Shown piece after piece: positions 1-6,366 of a DNA stretch of 6,911 nucleotides. The stretch's first letter is position 1. Every line of letters begins with the position of its first letter. Position numbers and translations under genes: made by a program. The DNA is from DATKMK01 sp035541895 (GTDB lineage: Bacteria; Desulfobacterota; Binatia; HRBIN30; JACQVA1), in NCBI GenBank assembly GCA_035541895.1, contig DATKMK010000006.1, forward strand, positions 1-6,911, read 5' to 3'. The notes beneath the pieces were generated by a model, which was not told where the DNA came from, ran no database searches, and worked only from the letters and a program-made list of their open reading frames with translations.

Positions 1-125
1 AAGTGATTGGGCGCCGCCAACGACCTCGTCATATGTCATGATGAATGACGACAGCGTCGTCACGTCGATCTGTGCCCTTCTGCCCACATTGACCCACGCG
101 ACTCACCTTCGCTATTCCAGCCGCC
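1..125. other. 5' edge and leader region, no assignable gene
   Basis: Bases 1-125 precede the first clear gene. All three plus frames could carry the tail of an upstream gene: one frame stops at 4-6, another at 39-41, and the third stays open to 223 but runs into the shadow of the next gene. On the minus strand an ATG at 39-37 opens a 13-codon stub to the window edge (MTYDEVVGGAQSL), which could be a divergent gene start but is too short to judge and has no ribosome-binding site. From about 40 to 125 the DNA looks non-coding and holds a possible promoter, listed separately. Confidence 0.4.
89..118 (+). promoter_or_regulatory. Possible sigma70-type promoter before the gamma-CA gene
   Basis: TTGACC at 89-94 matches the -35 consensus at five of six bases. 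After an 18-base spacer comes TATTCC at 113-118, a weak -10 match at three of six. The ATG at 126 lies only 8 bases past the -10, so transcription from here would give a nearly leaderless message. That fits the lack of any GGAG-like site before the ATG. This is motif reading only. Confidence 0.25.
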
Positions 126-641
126 ATGCTGTCCCCGTTCAGCGGCAAGCAGCCGCAGATCGATCCGTCCGCGTACGTGCATGCGACCGTGCTGGTCATC
201 GGCGACGTAGTTCTCGGGCCTGAATCGAGTCTGTGGCCGAATGTCGTGGTGCGCGGCGACGTCAACGCCATCCGCATCGGCGCCCGCACGAACATTCAGG
301 ACAACTCGACCGTGCACGTGACCCAAGATCGCTTCAACACGCTCATCGGCGACGACGTCACCGCCGGTCACAACGTCGTGCTGCACGGCTGTATCATCGG
401 CGATCGCTGTCTGATCGGCATCGGCGCCATCGTCCTCGACGGCGTCGAGATCGGCGTCGAATGCCTCATCGGCGCGGGCGCGCTGGTGACGCCCGGCACA
501 AAACTCCCTGCGCGCCACCTCGTCCTCGGCAGCCCGGCCAAGGCTGTACGACCACTTCGCGATGACGAGATCGCGCACCTCAAGCAATCAGCCCTCAACT
601 ACGTCGAGCGCGCGCGGCAATACCGCGCGCAGAGAATCTAG
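126..641 (+). CDS. Gamma-carbonic anhydrase family hexapeptide-repeat protein
   Basis: A 171-residue cytoplasmic protein of the gamma-carbonic anhydrase/YrdA-PaaY family, which forms trimers of left-handed beta-helices with metal between subunits. The opening (PFSGKQPQIDPSAYV) is the usual family N-terminus, and the length is typical. The hexapeptide repeats run from about residue 12 to 140 (IGD, IGA, IGDD, IGAGA steps), followed by a C-terminal helix. The three expected zinc/iron ligands are present as H64, H82 and H87, with the 5-residue spacing of the last two as in archaeal Cam. R43, D45 and Q58 match the structural/active-site Arg, Asp and Gln. The acidic loop carrying Cam's proton-shuttle Glu is absent, as in the CamH/YrdA subgroup, so carbonic anhydrase activity is possible but not assured. 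No clear ribosome-binding site precedes the ATG. The gene converges on der and has no visible operon partner. Confidence 0.9.
   Translation: MLSPFSGKQPQIDPSAYVHATVLVIGDVVLGPESSLWPNVVVRGDVNAIRIGARTNIQDNSTVHVTQDRFNTLIGDDVTAGHNVVLHGCIIGDRCLIGIGAIVLDGVEIGVECLIGAGALVTPGTKLPARHLVLGSPAKAVRPLRDDEIAHLKQSALNYVERARQYRAQRI
610..630. terminator. GC-rich hairpin at convergent gene ends
   Basis: A perfect 8-base inverted repeat (GCGCGCGG at 610-617, CCGCGCGC at 623-630) with a 5-base loop lies 8 bases before the stop codon of the gamma-CA gene and about 22 bases beyond the der stop. No T-run follows on either strand, so it is not a canonical intrinsic terminator. Its place at a convergent junction with only 10 bases between stops makes a bidirectional pause or termination role possible. 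It also encodes RARQYRA-type residues, so it may be chance in GC-rich coding sequence. Confidence 0.3.
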
Positions 642-651
642 TCGCGCCGAT

Positions 652-2103
652 CTACCGCACGCGCCGGGGACCCCGCGGGCGCGGCGTGCGCTTGCGGGCC
701 GGCGCACGTGCGGGTCGCGCGCGCTGGTCATCCCGCGGTCGTGAACGGAAACGCAAACGCAGCGGCGTGCCCATCAACTCGAAGGCGGCGCTGAACTGGT
801 TGTGCAGGTAGCGCTCGAACGCCGGGTGCAACAGTTGCGGGTCGCTCATGAAAATCGTCAGCGCCGGCGGCGCGTGGCCGGTTTGGGTGGCGTAGTAGAA
901 GACCGGCCGTTTGCCGTGGATGCTTGGCGGCGCTTGGGCGGCGACGGCGTCCTTGAGGACCTGATTTACGCGCGGCGTCGGCAACTGCGCGCGGTGCGCC
1001 GCCGTGATCTTCTCCACCGCTGGAATGATGCGGTCGATGCCCAAGCCCGTGAGGGCAGACACGAAGACCAGCGGCACGTCGGCCAGCGTCGGGTAGCGCC
1101 ACGCCAGCGTCGCGTGAAACTTGCCCTCGTCGCGTTGCCGCTTTGGGATAGCGTCCCATTTGTTGACGACCAGCAGCAGCGCCCTGCCCCGCTCCCATGC
1201 GTAGCCGGCAATGCGCGCGTCTTGCTCGGCCAGCTCGACCGTCCCGTCGAGGACGATCAACGCAATCTCCGCGCGGTCGAGCGCGCGCAACGCCCGCGCC
1301 GCGCTGGCGCGTTCGATCGCTTCGTACACCTTCGGGCGGCGCCGAATGCCGGCCGTGTCGATGAGCTGGTAGGTACGACCCTTGAACGTCGCGAGCGAAT
1401 CCACTGCGTCCCGTGTCGTGCCGGGAATCGGCGACACGATCGCACGCTCTTCGCCGAGCAGGCGATTGAGGAGCGACGACTTGCCGACGTTCGGCCGTCC
1501 GACGATCGCGAGGGCGATTGGCTCTTCTTCCGATTCGGCACCCGCGACAATCTCGAGCGGCAGAGCCGCCATCACATCATCCATCAATTCGGCAACACCG
1601 CGGCCGTGTGCTGCGGAGATGGGATAAACACGTTCGGCGCCGAGGCTGAAGAAGTCGACGGCATCGTCATCGAGGCGCGGAGAGTCGAGCTTGTTCACGA
1701 CAAAGAATATCGGGACGGTGAACTGCCGCACACGCTGCACCAACGCGCGATCCAGTGTCGAATAGCCGGCGCGGCCGTCGAACAGAACGATGATCGCGGC
1801 GGCGCCGGTGGCTGCTCGCAGCGATTGCGCACGCACCGCCGCGGTGAGTGCGTCGCCGCCATGCCCTTCCTCGTCGACACCGCCGGTGTCCACCACGACA
1901 AATGAACGCCCTTCCCACGTTGCCGGGGCTTCGTTGCGGTCGCGAGTGACGCCAGGCGTAGCGTCGACGACCGCGCGTTGGCCGCCGATGAGCCGATTGA
2001 ACAAGGTCGACTTCCCGGCGTTGGGCCGCCCCACGATCGCGACGATGGGCAACGGCGACGCCGATGCCGGCGTCGACTCGCGTTCCGCCGGCGAGTTGGT
2101 CAT
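652..2103 (-). CDS. der: Ribosome biogenesis GTPase Der (EngA)
   Basis: A 483-residue double GTPase needed for 50S ribosomal subunit maturation; cytoplasmic and ribosome-associated. G domain 1 has GRPNAGKS (25-32), switch I T53, DTGG (72-75), NKLD (137-140) and SA (163-164). An acidic linker lies near 189-194. G domain 2 has GRPNVGKS (202-209), GTTRD (228-232), DTAG (249-252), NKWD (314-317) and SA (349-350). A KH-like C-terminal domain spans about 360-455 and ends in the typical GTPLRLRFRSR. After it comes a roughly 30-residue Arg/Pro/Lys-rich tail, probably disordered and RNA-binding. The first P-loop has Ala where Val is usual. The start is ATG at 2103, supported by AAGGA (plus-strand 2113-2117) 9 bases upstream. 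It overlaps the era stop by 4 bases (ATGA), implying coupled translation. It converges on the gamma-CA gene. Confidence 0.97.
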   Translation of the reverse strand: MTNSPAERESTPASASPLPIVAIVGRPNAGKSTLFNRLIGGQRAVVDATPGVTRDRNEAPATWEGRSFVVVDTGGVDEEGHGGDALTAAVRAQSLRAATGAAAIIVLFDGRAGYSTLDRALVQRVRQFTVPIFFVVNKLDSPRLDDDAVDFFSLGAERVYPISAAHGRGVAELMDDVMAALPLEIVAGAESEEEPIALAIVGRPNVGKSSLLNRLLGEERAIVSPIPGTTRDAVDSLATFKGRTYQLIDTAGIRRRPKVYEAIERASAARALRALDRAEIALIVLDGTVELAEQDARIAGYAWERGRALLLVVNKWDAIPKRQRDEGKFHATLAWRYPTLADVPLVFVSALTGLGIDRIIPAVEKITAAHRAQLPTPRVNQVLKDAVAAQAPPSIHGKRPVFYYATQTGHAPPALTIFMSDPQLLHPAFERYLHNQFSAAFELMGTPLRLRFRSRPRDDQRARPARAPARKRTPRPRGPRRVR

Positions 2104-3026
2104 AAGCCGAAGTCCTTGAGACGCGCCGGCTGGGTGGTCCAGTCCGTCTGGACGCGCACGAACAATTCGAGGAATACGCGCCGCTCCAGCAGGACCTCGA
2201 TCTCGCGCCGCGCGGCCTGACCGATGGCTTTGATGCGCGCGCCGCGCTGGCCGATCACAATCGGCTTCTGGGATTCGCGGGCGACGTGAATCGTCGCTTT
2301 GATCACAACCAGCGACTGCTCGGGCTTCTCGGTGAATTCATCGACGTGAACCGCTACCGCGTACGGCACCTCGTCGCGGGTTTCCAAGATCACCTTCTCG
2401 CGAATGATCTCGGCGACGATCGCACGCTCGCTCTGATCGGTGATGTCTTCGGCCGGATAGAATGCCGGGCCGGCCGGGAGCGCGTCGGCAATGACCGCGA
2501 GCAGGCGATCCACGTTGTCGCCGCTGACGGCGCTGACCGGCACCACGGCGCGATCGGGACACAGGCGGCTCAACTCGTCGAGCAAGGGCAGCAGCGCGTC
2601 TTTCCGTACCGAGTCGATCTTGGTGGTCGCAACGCATATGGGTTTCCCGCTGGCGACCGCTAGTTTATGCACGTGGCGATCCGCTGCTTGTACCCCGGCG
2701 GCTGCATCGACGAGCCATAGGATCACATCGGCCTCGGCGAGCGCATGCTTGGCGACCGCGACCATGCGCTCGTTCAGCAGCCCGCGCGCTTCATGCACAC
2801 CCGGCGTATCGATGAACAAGATCTGCGCGTTCGGTAAGGTCTTGATCCCGAGGATGCGGGTACGCGTGGTCTGCGGTTTGGGCGTCACGGCAGCGATCTT
2901 GCGCTCGAGGATCGCGTTCAACAGCGTCGACTTGCCGACGTTGGGCCGGCCGATGATCGCAACGTAGCCGGAACGATGCGCGGCCTCCGATGTGTTGTCG
3001 CCTGTCACACTTGGGAAGTAGTACAC
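2100..3026 (-). CDS. era: GTPase Era
   Basis: A 308-residue GTPase that binds 16S rRNA near its 3' end and assists 30S subunit assembly; cytoplasmic and membrane-peripheral in the family. Visible motifs are G1 GRPNVGKS (26-33), the switch I PQTTR (51-55) diagnostic of Era, G3 DTPG (73-76), G4 as TKID (135-138) instead of NKXD, and G5 SA (165-166). The C-terminal KH domain has its GxxG loop in IGQRGARIK (258-266), followed by the conserved IEVLLERRVFLELFVRV segment. Length is normal. The longest frame begins with GTG at 3026; a second GTG at codon 7 (3008) is an equally plausible start, since neither has a good ribosome-binding site and the core fold begins near residue 19. It is first in an era-der operon, transcribed away from the ECF transporter cluster, and shares ATGA with der. 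Confidence 0.96.
   Translation of the reverse strand: MYYFPSVTGDNTSEAAHRSGYVAIIGRPNVGKSTLLNAILERKIAAVTPKPQTTRTRILGIKTLPNAQILFIDTPGVHEARGLLNERMVAVAKHALAEADVILWLVDAAAGVQAADRHVHKLAVASGKPICVATTKIDSVRKDALLPLLDELSRLCPDRAVVPVSAVSGDNVDRLLAVIADALPAGPAFYPAEDITDQSERAIVAEIIREKVILETRDEVPYAVAVHVDEFTEKPEQSLVVIKATIHVARESQKPIVIGQRGARIKAIGQAARREIEVLLERRVFLELFVRVQTDWTTQPARLKDFGL
2113..2117 (-). promoter_or_regulatory. Ribosome-binding site of der inside era
   Basis: On the minus strand AAGGA lies 9 bases before the der ATG, within the last codons of era. It is the clearest Shine-Dalgarno match in the window and fixes the der start at the ATGA overlap. Most other genes here have no comparable site. Confidence 0.6.
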
Positions 3027-3060
3027 GACGCGCTGCGGGGCAACGCACGCGTGCTGTCAG

Positions 3061-3086
3061 GCGGCGACCTCACTTGACGTCGCCGC
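3061..3086. promoter_or_regulatory. Inverted repeat in the era/ECF divergent region
   Basis: GCGGCGAC (3061-3068) and GTCGCCGC (3079-3086) form a perfect 8-base inverted repeat around a 10-base spacer. It lies in the 90-base non-coding gap between the divergent era and S-component starts, 31 bases before the latter. A TTGACG -35-like hexamer (3074-3079) overlaps its right half. It could be an operator for a regulator of the transporter, or an RNA stem in the leader. No T-run follows, so a terminator is unlikely. A separate 10-base palindrome, GCACGCGTGC, lies at 3045-3054. Confidence 0.35.
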
Positions 3087-3103
3087 GCGGCACGGGCTAG
3101 CAG
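3074..3103 (+). promoter_or_regulatory. Possible promoter of the ECF transporter operon
   Basis: TTGACG at 3074-3079 matches the -35 consensus at five of six bases. An 18-base spacer leads to TAGCAG at 3098-3103, a poor -10 (three of six). The S-component ATG follows 13 bases later at 3117. The gap is too short for a large riboswitch such as the cobalamin type, and I recognise no riboswitch core in it. Confidence 0.22.
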
Positions 3104-3116
3104 GTCGGGCACGGCG

Positions 3117-3902
3117 ATGCGCGACGTCATCGATATGTGGCGCAACACTCGGATGGTCGTGCTGACGGCCATGAGCGCATCGCTGTACGCGGCGATTCTC
3201 ATCCCGTTCAAGGTGCTGCCGATCATTCCGGGCGTTACCGAGTTCCGGCCGGCCAACGCCGTGCCGGTAATTTGTTCGTTTTTGTTCGGACCGGCGGGTG
3301 CGTGGGGCGCCGCGATCGGGAATATCATCGGCGATTTCTTCGGCGGTTTGGGTCCCGGCGACCTGTTCGGTTTCTTCGGCAACTTCCTCTACGGCTTTGT
3401 GCCCTATCGTGTCTGGACCGCGCTCATGGGCGATCGTGATCCGGTGCCACGGTCGCCGGTGCAGTGGATCGTCTTTGTCGTGGTGATCGCCCTGGCCAGC
3501 GGCGCCTGCGCACTCACCATCGGCTGGGGCATCAATCTGCTGGGCTTTGTCCCCTTCTCGGTGTTGGGCAACATCATTTTTCTCAACGACTTCTTGGTCG
3601 CGGCGGTGCTCACCCCGATCTTGCTCGGCGTGATCTACCCGCGCGTGAAGAGCGCAAAGCTTCGCTACACCGATGTCCTGGCGGTGCGCCAACGCCGCCG
3701 CCGAGTCACCCGTGTCCTTGGCCTGTTGTTGGTCGTTGGCGCGATCACCGGCGGGATGATTCTCGGGAATCTCTTGTCCACGGGCCGACTGGTTCCGCCG
3801 TTTCTGCCGGTCGCGCAAGAATCGTCCACGCATGCCGCTGCGGTCGGCTTAGGTTTGGCGCCGGCGATGGCGCTCTTGCTGCTCGGCCTCTTCTTGCTAT
3901 AG
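3117..3902 (+). CDS. ECF transporter substrate-binding S component, substrate unknown
   Basis: A 261-residue inner-membrane protein, read as the S component that captures the substrate of an ECF importer. Hydrophobic segments lie at about residues 13-34, 46-72, 84-100, 115-137, 147-173, 199-219 and 241-261. The first holds ASLYA (21-25), an AxxxA pattern like that used by S components to contact EcfT. The stretch FRPANAVPVI...GAWGAAIGNIIGDFFGG (43-77) resembles the conserved core of QueT-like and related S components, with a charged residue before the helix and a glycine-rich IGN motif. It is longer than typical S components, which are about 160-200 residues, owing to a basic loop (about 176-198) and two C-terminal helices. 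Its ATPase gene starts 8 bases after its stop and EcfT follows, so the role is well supported by context. The substrate (a vitamin, queuosine precursor or other micronutrient) cannot be told. The start could also be Met7 (3135). Confidence 0.8.
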   Translation: MRDVIDMWRNTRMVVLTAMSASLYAAILIPFKVLPIIPGVTEFRPANAVPVICSFLFGPAGAWGAAIGNIIGDFFGGLGPGDLFGFFGNFLYGFVPYRVWTALMGDRDPVPRSPVQWIVFVVVIALASGACALTIGWGINLLGFVPFSVLGNIIFLNDFLVAAVLTPILLGVIYPRVKSAKLRYTDVLAVRQRRRRVTRVLGLLLVVGAITGGMILGNLLSTGRLVPPFLPVAQESSTHAAAVGLGLAPAMALLLLGLFLL

Positions 3903-3910
3903 CCGCAGCC

Positions 3911-5581
3911 GTGTCGGACATTGCGATTGCGCTGCGCGGGGTGTCGTTCACCTACGCCGATGCCGCGACGCCAGCGTTGCGCGACGTGAATCTGACCGTA
4001 CGCCGCGGCGAACTCGTTACCATCATGGGCGCGACCGGAGCCGGGAAGACCACCCTGGCCAAGTGTCTCAATCGCACCATTCCCGCGTTTCAAGCCGGGG
4101 TGCTCCAAGGCGAGATCGAGATCCTCGGCCGCACCCTGAGCGGCGAGCGCGTCGCCGATCTCGCCGGCGTGGTCGGTTTGGTGTCGCAAGATTTCGAGGC
4201 GCAACTGTTCGCCACCAACGTGCTGCAAGAGATCACCTTCGCGATGGAGCATCTCGGTGTCCCTCTGGCCGACATGCGTCGTCGCATTCCTGAGGCACTG
4301 GCAGCGGTCGGGCTGACGGGTTTCGAGCATCGTGATCCGGCAACGCTCTCGGGCGGGGAAAAGCAACGGTTGGCGATCGCCGCCACGCTGGCGCTGCGGC
4401 CGCCGATCTTCGTCTTCGACGAGCCGACGACCGATCTCGATCCGCTGGGCAAATCCGAGATCTTCGCGGTCCTCGCGCGGTTGCGCCGCGACGGCTACAC
4501 GATGATGCTCGTCGAACACGAGATCGCCGCAGCGGAGCACGCCGATCGGGTTGTACTGCTTGCCAATGGCGGCATTGCGGCCATCGGGCCGCCCGCAGAA
4601 ATTCTGCCGCAAGTCGGATTGCTGAAGCGGCATGCGGTCCGCCCGGCCGATCTCGACTGCGTCGTCGCCGATTTGAAGCTCGCGCCGACGGCGCGGACGT
4701 TGGACGCGGTTGCGGCTGCGCTGCCCAACGACGACATCAGCCTTCCGATCGTAACCTCAAGGCCCAACGTGGCAGATGCGCCCCTTCTTCACGCCGACGG
4801 GGTAACCTACGCGTATGAAAACGATCGGCGGGCGGTCGACAACGTCTCCCTGCGCGTCGATGCCGGGGAGAGCATCGCCCTGATCGGCCAAAACGGATCG
4901 GGGAAGACGACGCTGGCGAAGCTCCTCAATGGGCTTCTGCCGCCGTCGGGTGGTCAGGTGCGGCTGGGGGCCGAACCGATCGCGTCAATGTCGCTGGATC
5001 GCATCGCCGCCGAAGTGGGCTACGTCTTTCAGAATCCCGATCAGCAAATTTTCGCGGCCACCGTTGCCGACGAGGTGGCGTTCGGCCCGCGTAATCTCGG
5101 TTTGTCGCCAGGGGAGATCGACGAACGCGTCGCCGAATCGTTGCACGCCGTCGGCCTGTCCGGCTGTGAGTCGGCCGATCCGTTTCTCCTGGGCAAGGGG
5201 CAGCGACAATGCTTGGCGGTCGCGTCGCTGTTGGCGCTGCGCCCGCGCGCGCTGATTCTGGACGAACCCACTACCGGCCTCGACTATCCGGAGCAGTGTC
5301 AGATGATGGAGCTGGTAAGTCGGCTCCATCGCGATGGGATGACGCTCATCATCATCACGCATAGTCCGTGGGTGGTTGCGGAGTACGCACGACGCGGCGT
5401 GCTGCTGGCGCAGGGGCGCGTGTTGTTCGATGGACCGCTGCGCGAACTGTTCGCGCACGAAGACTTGCTCGAGCGTTGCCACTTTCGCGTCCCCGACGTC
5501 ACACGGCTCGGCCTCCGGCTCGGTTTCACTCCGCTGTCGGTCGCGGAATTCACCGCGGTGTACGCTCGACGGGGACGCTGA
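3911..5581 (+). CDS. Fused double ATP-binding ECF ATPase (EcfA1-EcfA2 in one chain)
   Basis: Two ABC ATPase domains in one 556-residue cytoplasmic protein power the ECF importer, replacing the usual separate EcfA and EcfA' subunits. Domain 1 (about 4-240) has Walker A GATGAGKT (40-47), Q-loop Q93 in SQDFEAQLF, signature LSGGE (146-150), Walker B FVFDE (167-171) and H-loop H203. A linker spans about 241-290. Domain 2 (about 292-525) has Walker A GQNGSGKT (326-333), Q374 in FQNPDQQIF, an unusual signature LGKGQ (427-431), Walker B LILDE (448-452) and H484. The QDFE/QNPD Q-loop sequences are typical of ECF ATPases. The GTG at 3911 is chosen because it begins just before the first beta strand, 8 bases after the S-component stop; the frame is open further upstream but only as a shadow of that gene. 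The stop overlaps the ecfT start by one base. The fused arrangement resembles YkoD of YkoEDC. Confidence 0.92.
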   Translation: MSDIAIALRGVSFTYADAATPALRDVNLTVRRGELVTIMGATGAGKTTLAKCLNRTIPAFQAGVLQGEIEILGRTLSGERVADLAGVVGLVSQDFEAQLFATNVLQEITFAMEHLGVPLADMRRRIPEALAAVGLTGFEHRDPATLSGGEKQRLAIAATLALRPPIFVFDEPTTDLDPLGKSEIFAVLARLRRDGYTMMLVEHEIAAAEHADRVVLLANGGIAAIGPPAEILPQVGLLKRHAVRPADLDCVVADLKLAPTARTLDAVAAALPNDDISLPIVTSRPNVADAPLLHADGVTYAYENDRRAVDNVSLRVDAGESIALIGQNGSGKTTLAKLLNGLLPPSGGQVRLGAEPIASMSLDRIAAEVGYVFQNPDQQIFAATVADEVAFGPRNLGLSPGEIDERVAESLHAVGLSGCESADPFLLGKGQRQCLAVASLLALRPRALILDEPTTGLDYPEQCQMMELVSRLHRDGMTLIIITHSPWVVAEYARRGVLLAQGRVLFDGPLRELFAHEDLLERCHFRVPDVTRLGLRLGFTPLSVAEFTAVYARRGR

Positions 5582-6366
5582 TGCGCCTGTACCTCTATCT
5601 CGACCGCGACACCGCCTTGCATCGATTGCACCCGACGGTGAAGGTCTGCGCGATGTTTTGCTTCTTCGTCGCCGCCTTTCTCAGCGAGCGACCGGAGTTG
5701 CTGCTCCCGATTGCAGCCGGTGTGTTGGCGTTGATCCGATGGGCCGGAGCGCTCTCGAACCTGCGCCGCCTCCGCGTATTGTTCGTGATGGTCTTCGTGA
5801 TGACACTGCTCATCTGGACACTCTTCTATCGCGGCACCGGGGCGGTGTGGCTGACGCTCGGCCCGATCGTGATTCGGCCGGTCGCGGTCGCCTTCGCGCT
5901 CGGGATGGCGATCAAGCTCGCGACCTTTCTCGCGGTTGGTCTACTGTTTCTGTCGACCACTAAAATCGAAGAATTCGCCTACGCGCTGACGCAAGTCGGC
6001 GTGCCCTACAAGCTTGGGTTCACGTTGACTCTGGCCTTTCGCTTGGTGCCGGTCTTCATCGAGTCGGCTTCGACGGTGGTGCAGGCACAACGCTGTCGCG
6101 GTTTCAATTTCGACCAGGGCAACCTGCTCGAACGCGCGCGGCGCTATGTGCCGGTGCTGGTGCCGGTGTTCATGGGCGCCCTGCGCCGCGCCGACGGCAT
6201 GGCGATGGCACTCGAAGCCCGCGGCTTTCAGTCGCAGTTGCAGCGGTCCAGCTTCGAGCAGTATCGCTTCGGCGCGCGTGATCTCGTTGCGCTTATCATC
6301 GCGGCCGCAGTTGCCGTCGGCTTCATCGCCTTGTGGTGGGCGGGCTACACGCGCGTCCTCGGGTAG
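5581..6366 (+). CDS. ecfT: ECF transporter transmembrane coupling protein EcfT
   Basis: A 261-residue inner-membrane protein that couples ATP hydrolysis by the two cassettes to toppling of the S component. The N-terminus carries LHRLHPTVK (13-21), the family's H-x-L-D-P-R-x-K-like motif with His for Asp. Hydrophobic segments lie at about 21-35, 39-53, 66-83, 97-125, 145-161 and 233-255. The long cytoplasmic helical region contains the two coupling motifs that dock into the ATPases: AQRCRG (169-174), with Cys in place of the usual Ala, and ALEARG (210-215), which is canonical. Length is typical. The start is ATG at 5581, sharing its A with the TGA of the ATPase gene (TGATG); GGGGA at 5571-5575 may serve as a ribosome-binding site. 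The frame is open upstream, but that part is the shadow of the ATPase gene. Third gene of the S-AA-T operon. Confidence 0.93.
   Translation: MRLYLYLDRDTALHRLHPTVKVCAMFCFFVAAFLSERPELLLPIAAGVLALIRWAGALSNLRRLRVLFVMVFVMTLLIWTLFYRGTGAVWLTLGPIVIRPVAVAFALGMAIKLATFLAVGLLFLSTTKIEEFAYALTQVGVPYKLGFTLTLAFRLVPVFIESASTVVQAQRCRGFNFDQGNLLERARRYVPVLVPVFMGALRRADGMAMALEARGFQSQLQRSSFEQYRFGARDLVALIIAAAVAVGFIALWWAGYTRVLG

Noticed and set aside
1..39. Minus-strand stub MTYDEVVGGAQSL at the window edge
   Set aside because: Only 13 codons are visible, with no ribosome-binding site; it could be a divergent gene but cannot be told from chance.
802..1905. Long plus-strand open frame (367 codons) opposite der
   Set aside because: It lies wholly antisense to a clear Der gene, its product is Arg/Asp-rich with no recognisable domain, and such stop-free antisense frames are expected in GC-rich coding DNA.
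3027..3116. Riboswitch in front of the transporter operon
   Set aside because: The 90-base gap lacks recognisable cobalamin, TPP, FMN, preQ1 or folate cores, and is too short for the larger classes.
3057..3833. Minus-strand open frame (258 codons) opposite the S component
   Set aside because: Its highly charged His/Asp/Arg-rich product is the typical antisense shadow of a membrane protein; the plus-strand gene has coherent helices and operon context.
3464..3910. N-terminal extension of the ATPase frame
   Set aside because: This upstream part overlaps the S-component gene in another frame and is Arg/His-rich; the ABC fold begins right after GTG 3911.
3665..4633. Minus-strand open frame (322 codons) spanning the S-component/ATPase junction
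   Set aside because: It runs antisense across two genes with strong motifs and has no domain of its own.
5368..5580. N-terminal extension of the EcfT frame
   Set aside because: It overlaps domain 2 of the ATPase out of frame; the family N-terminus (LHRLHPTVK) follows the ATG at 5581.
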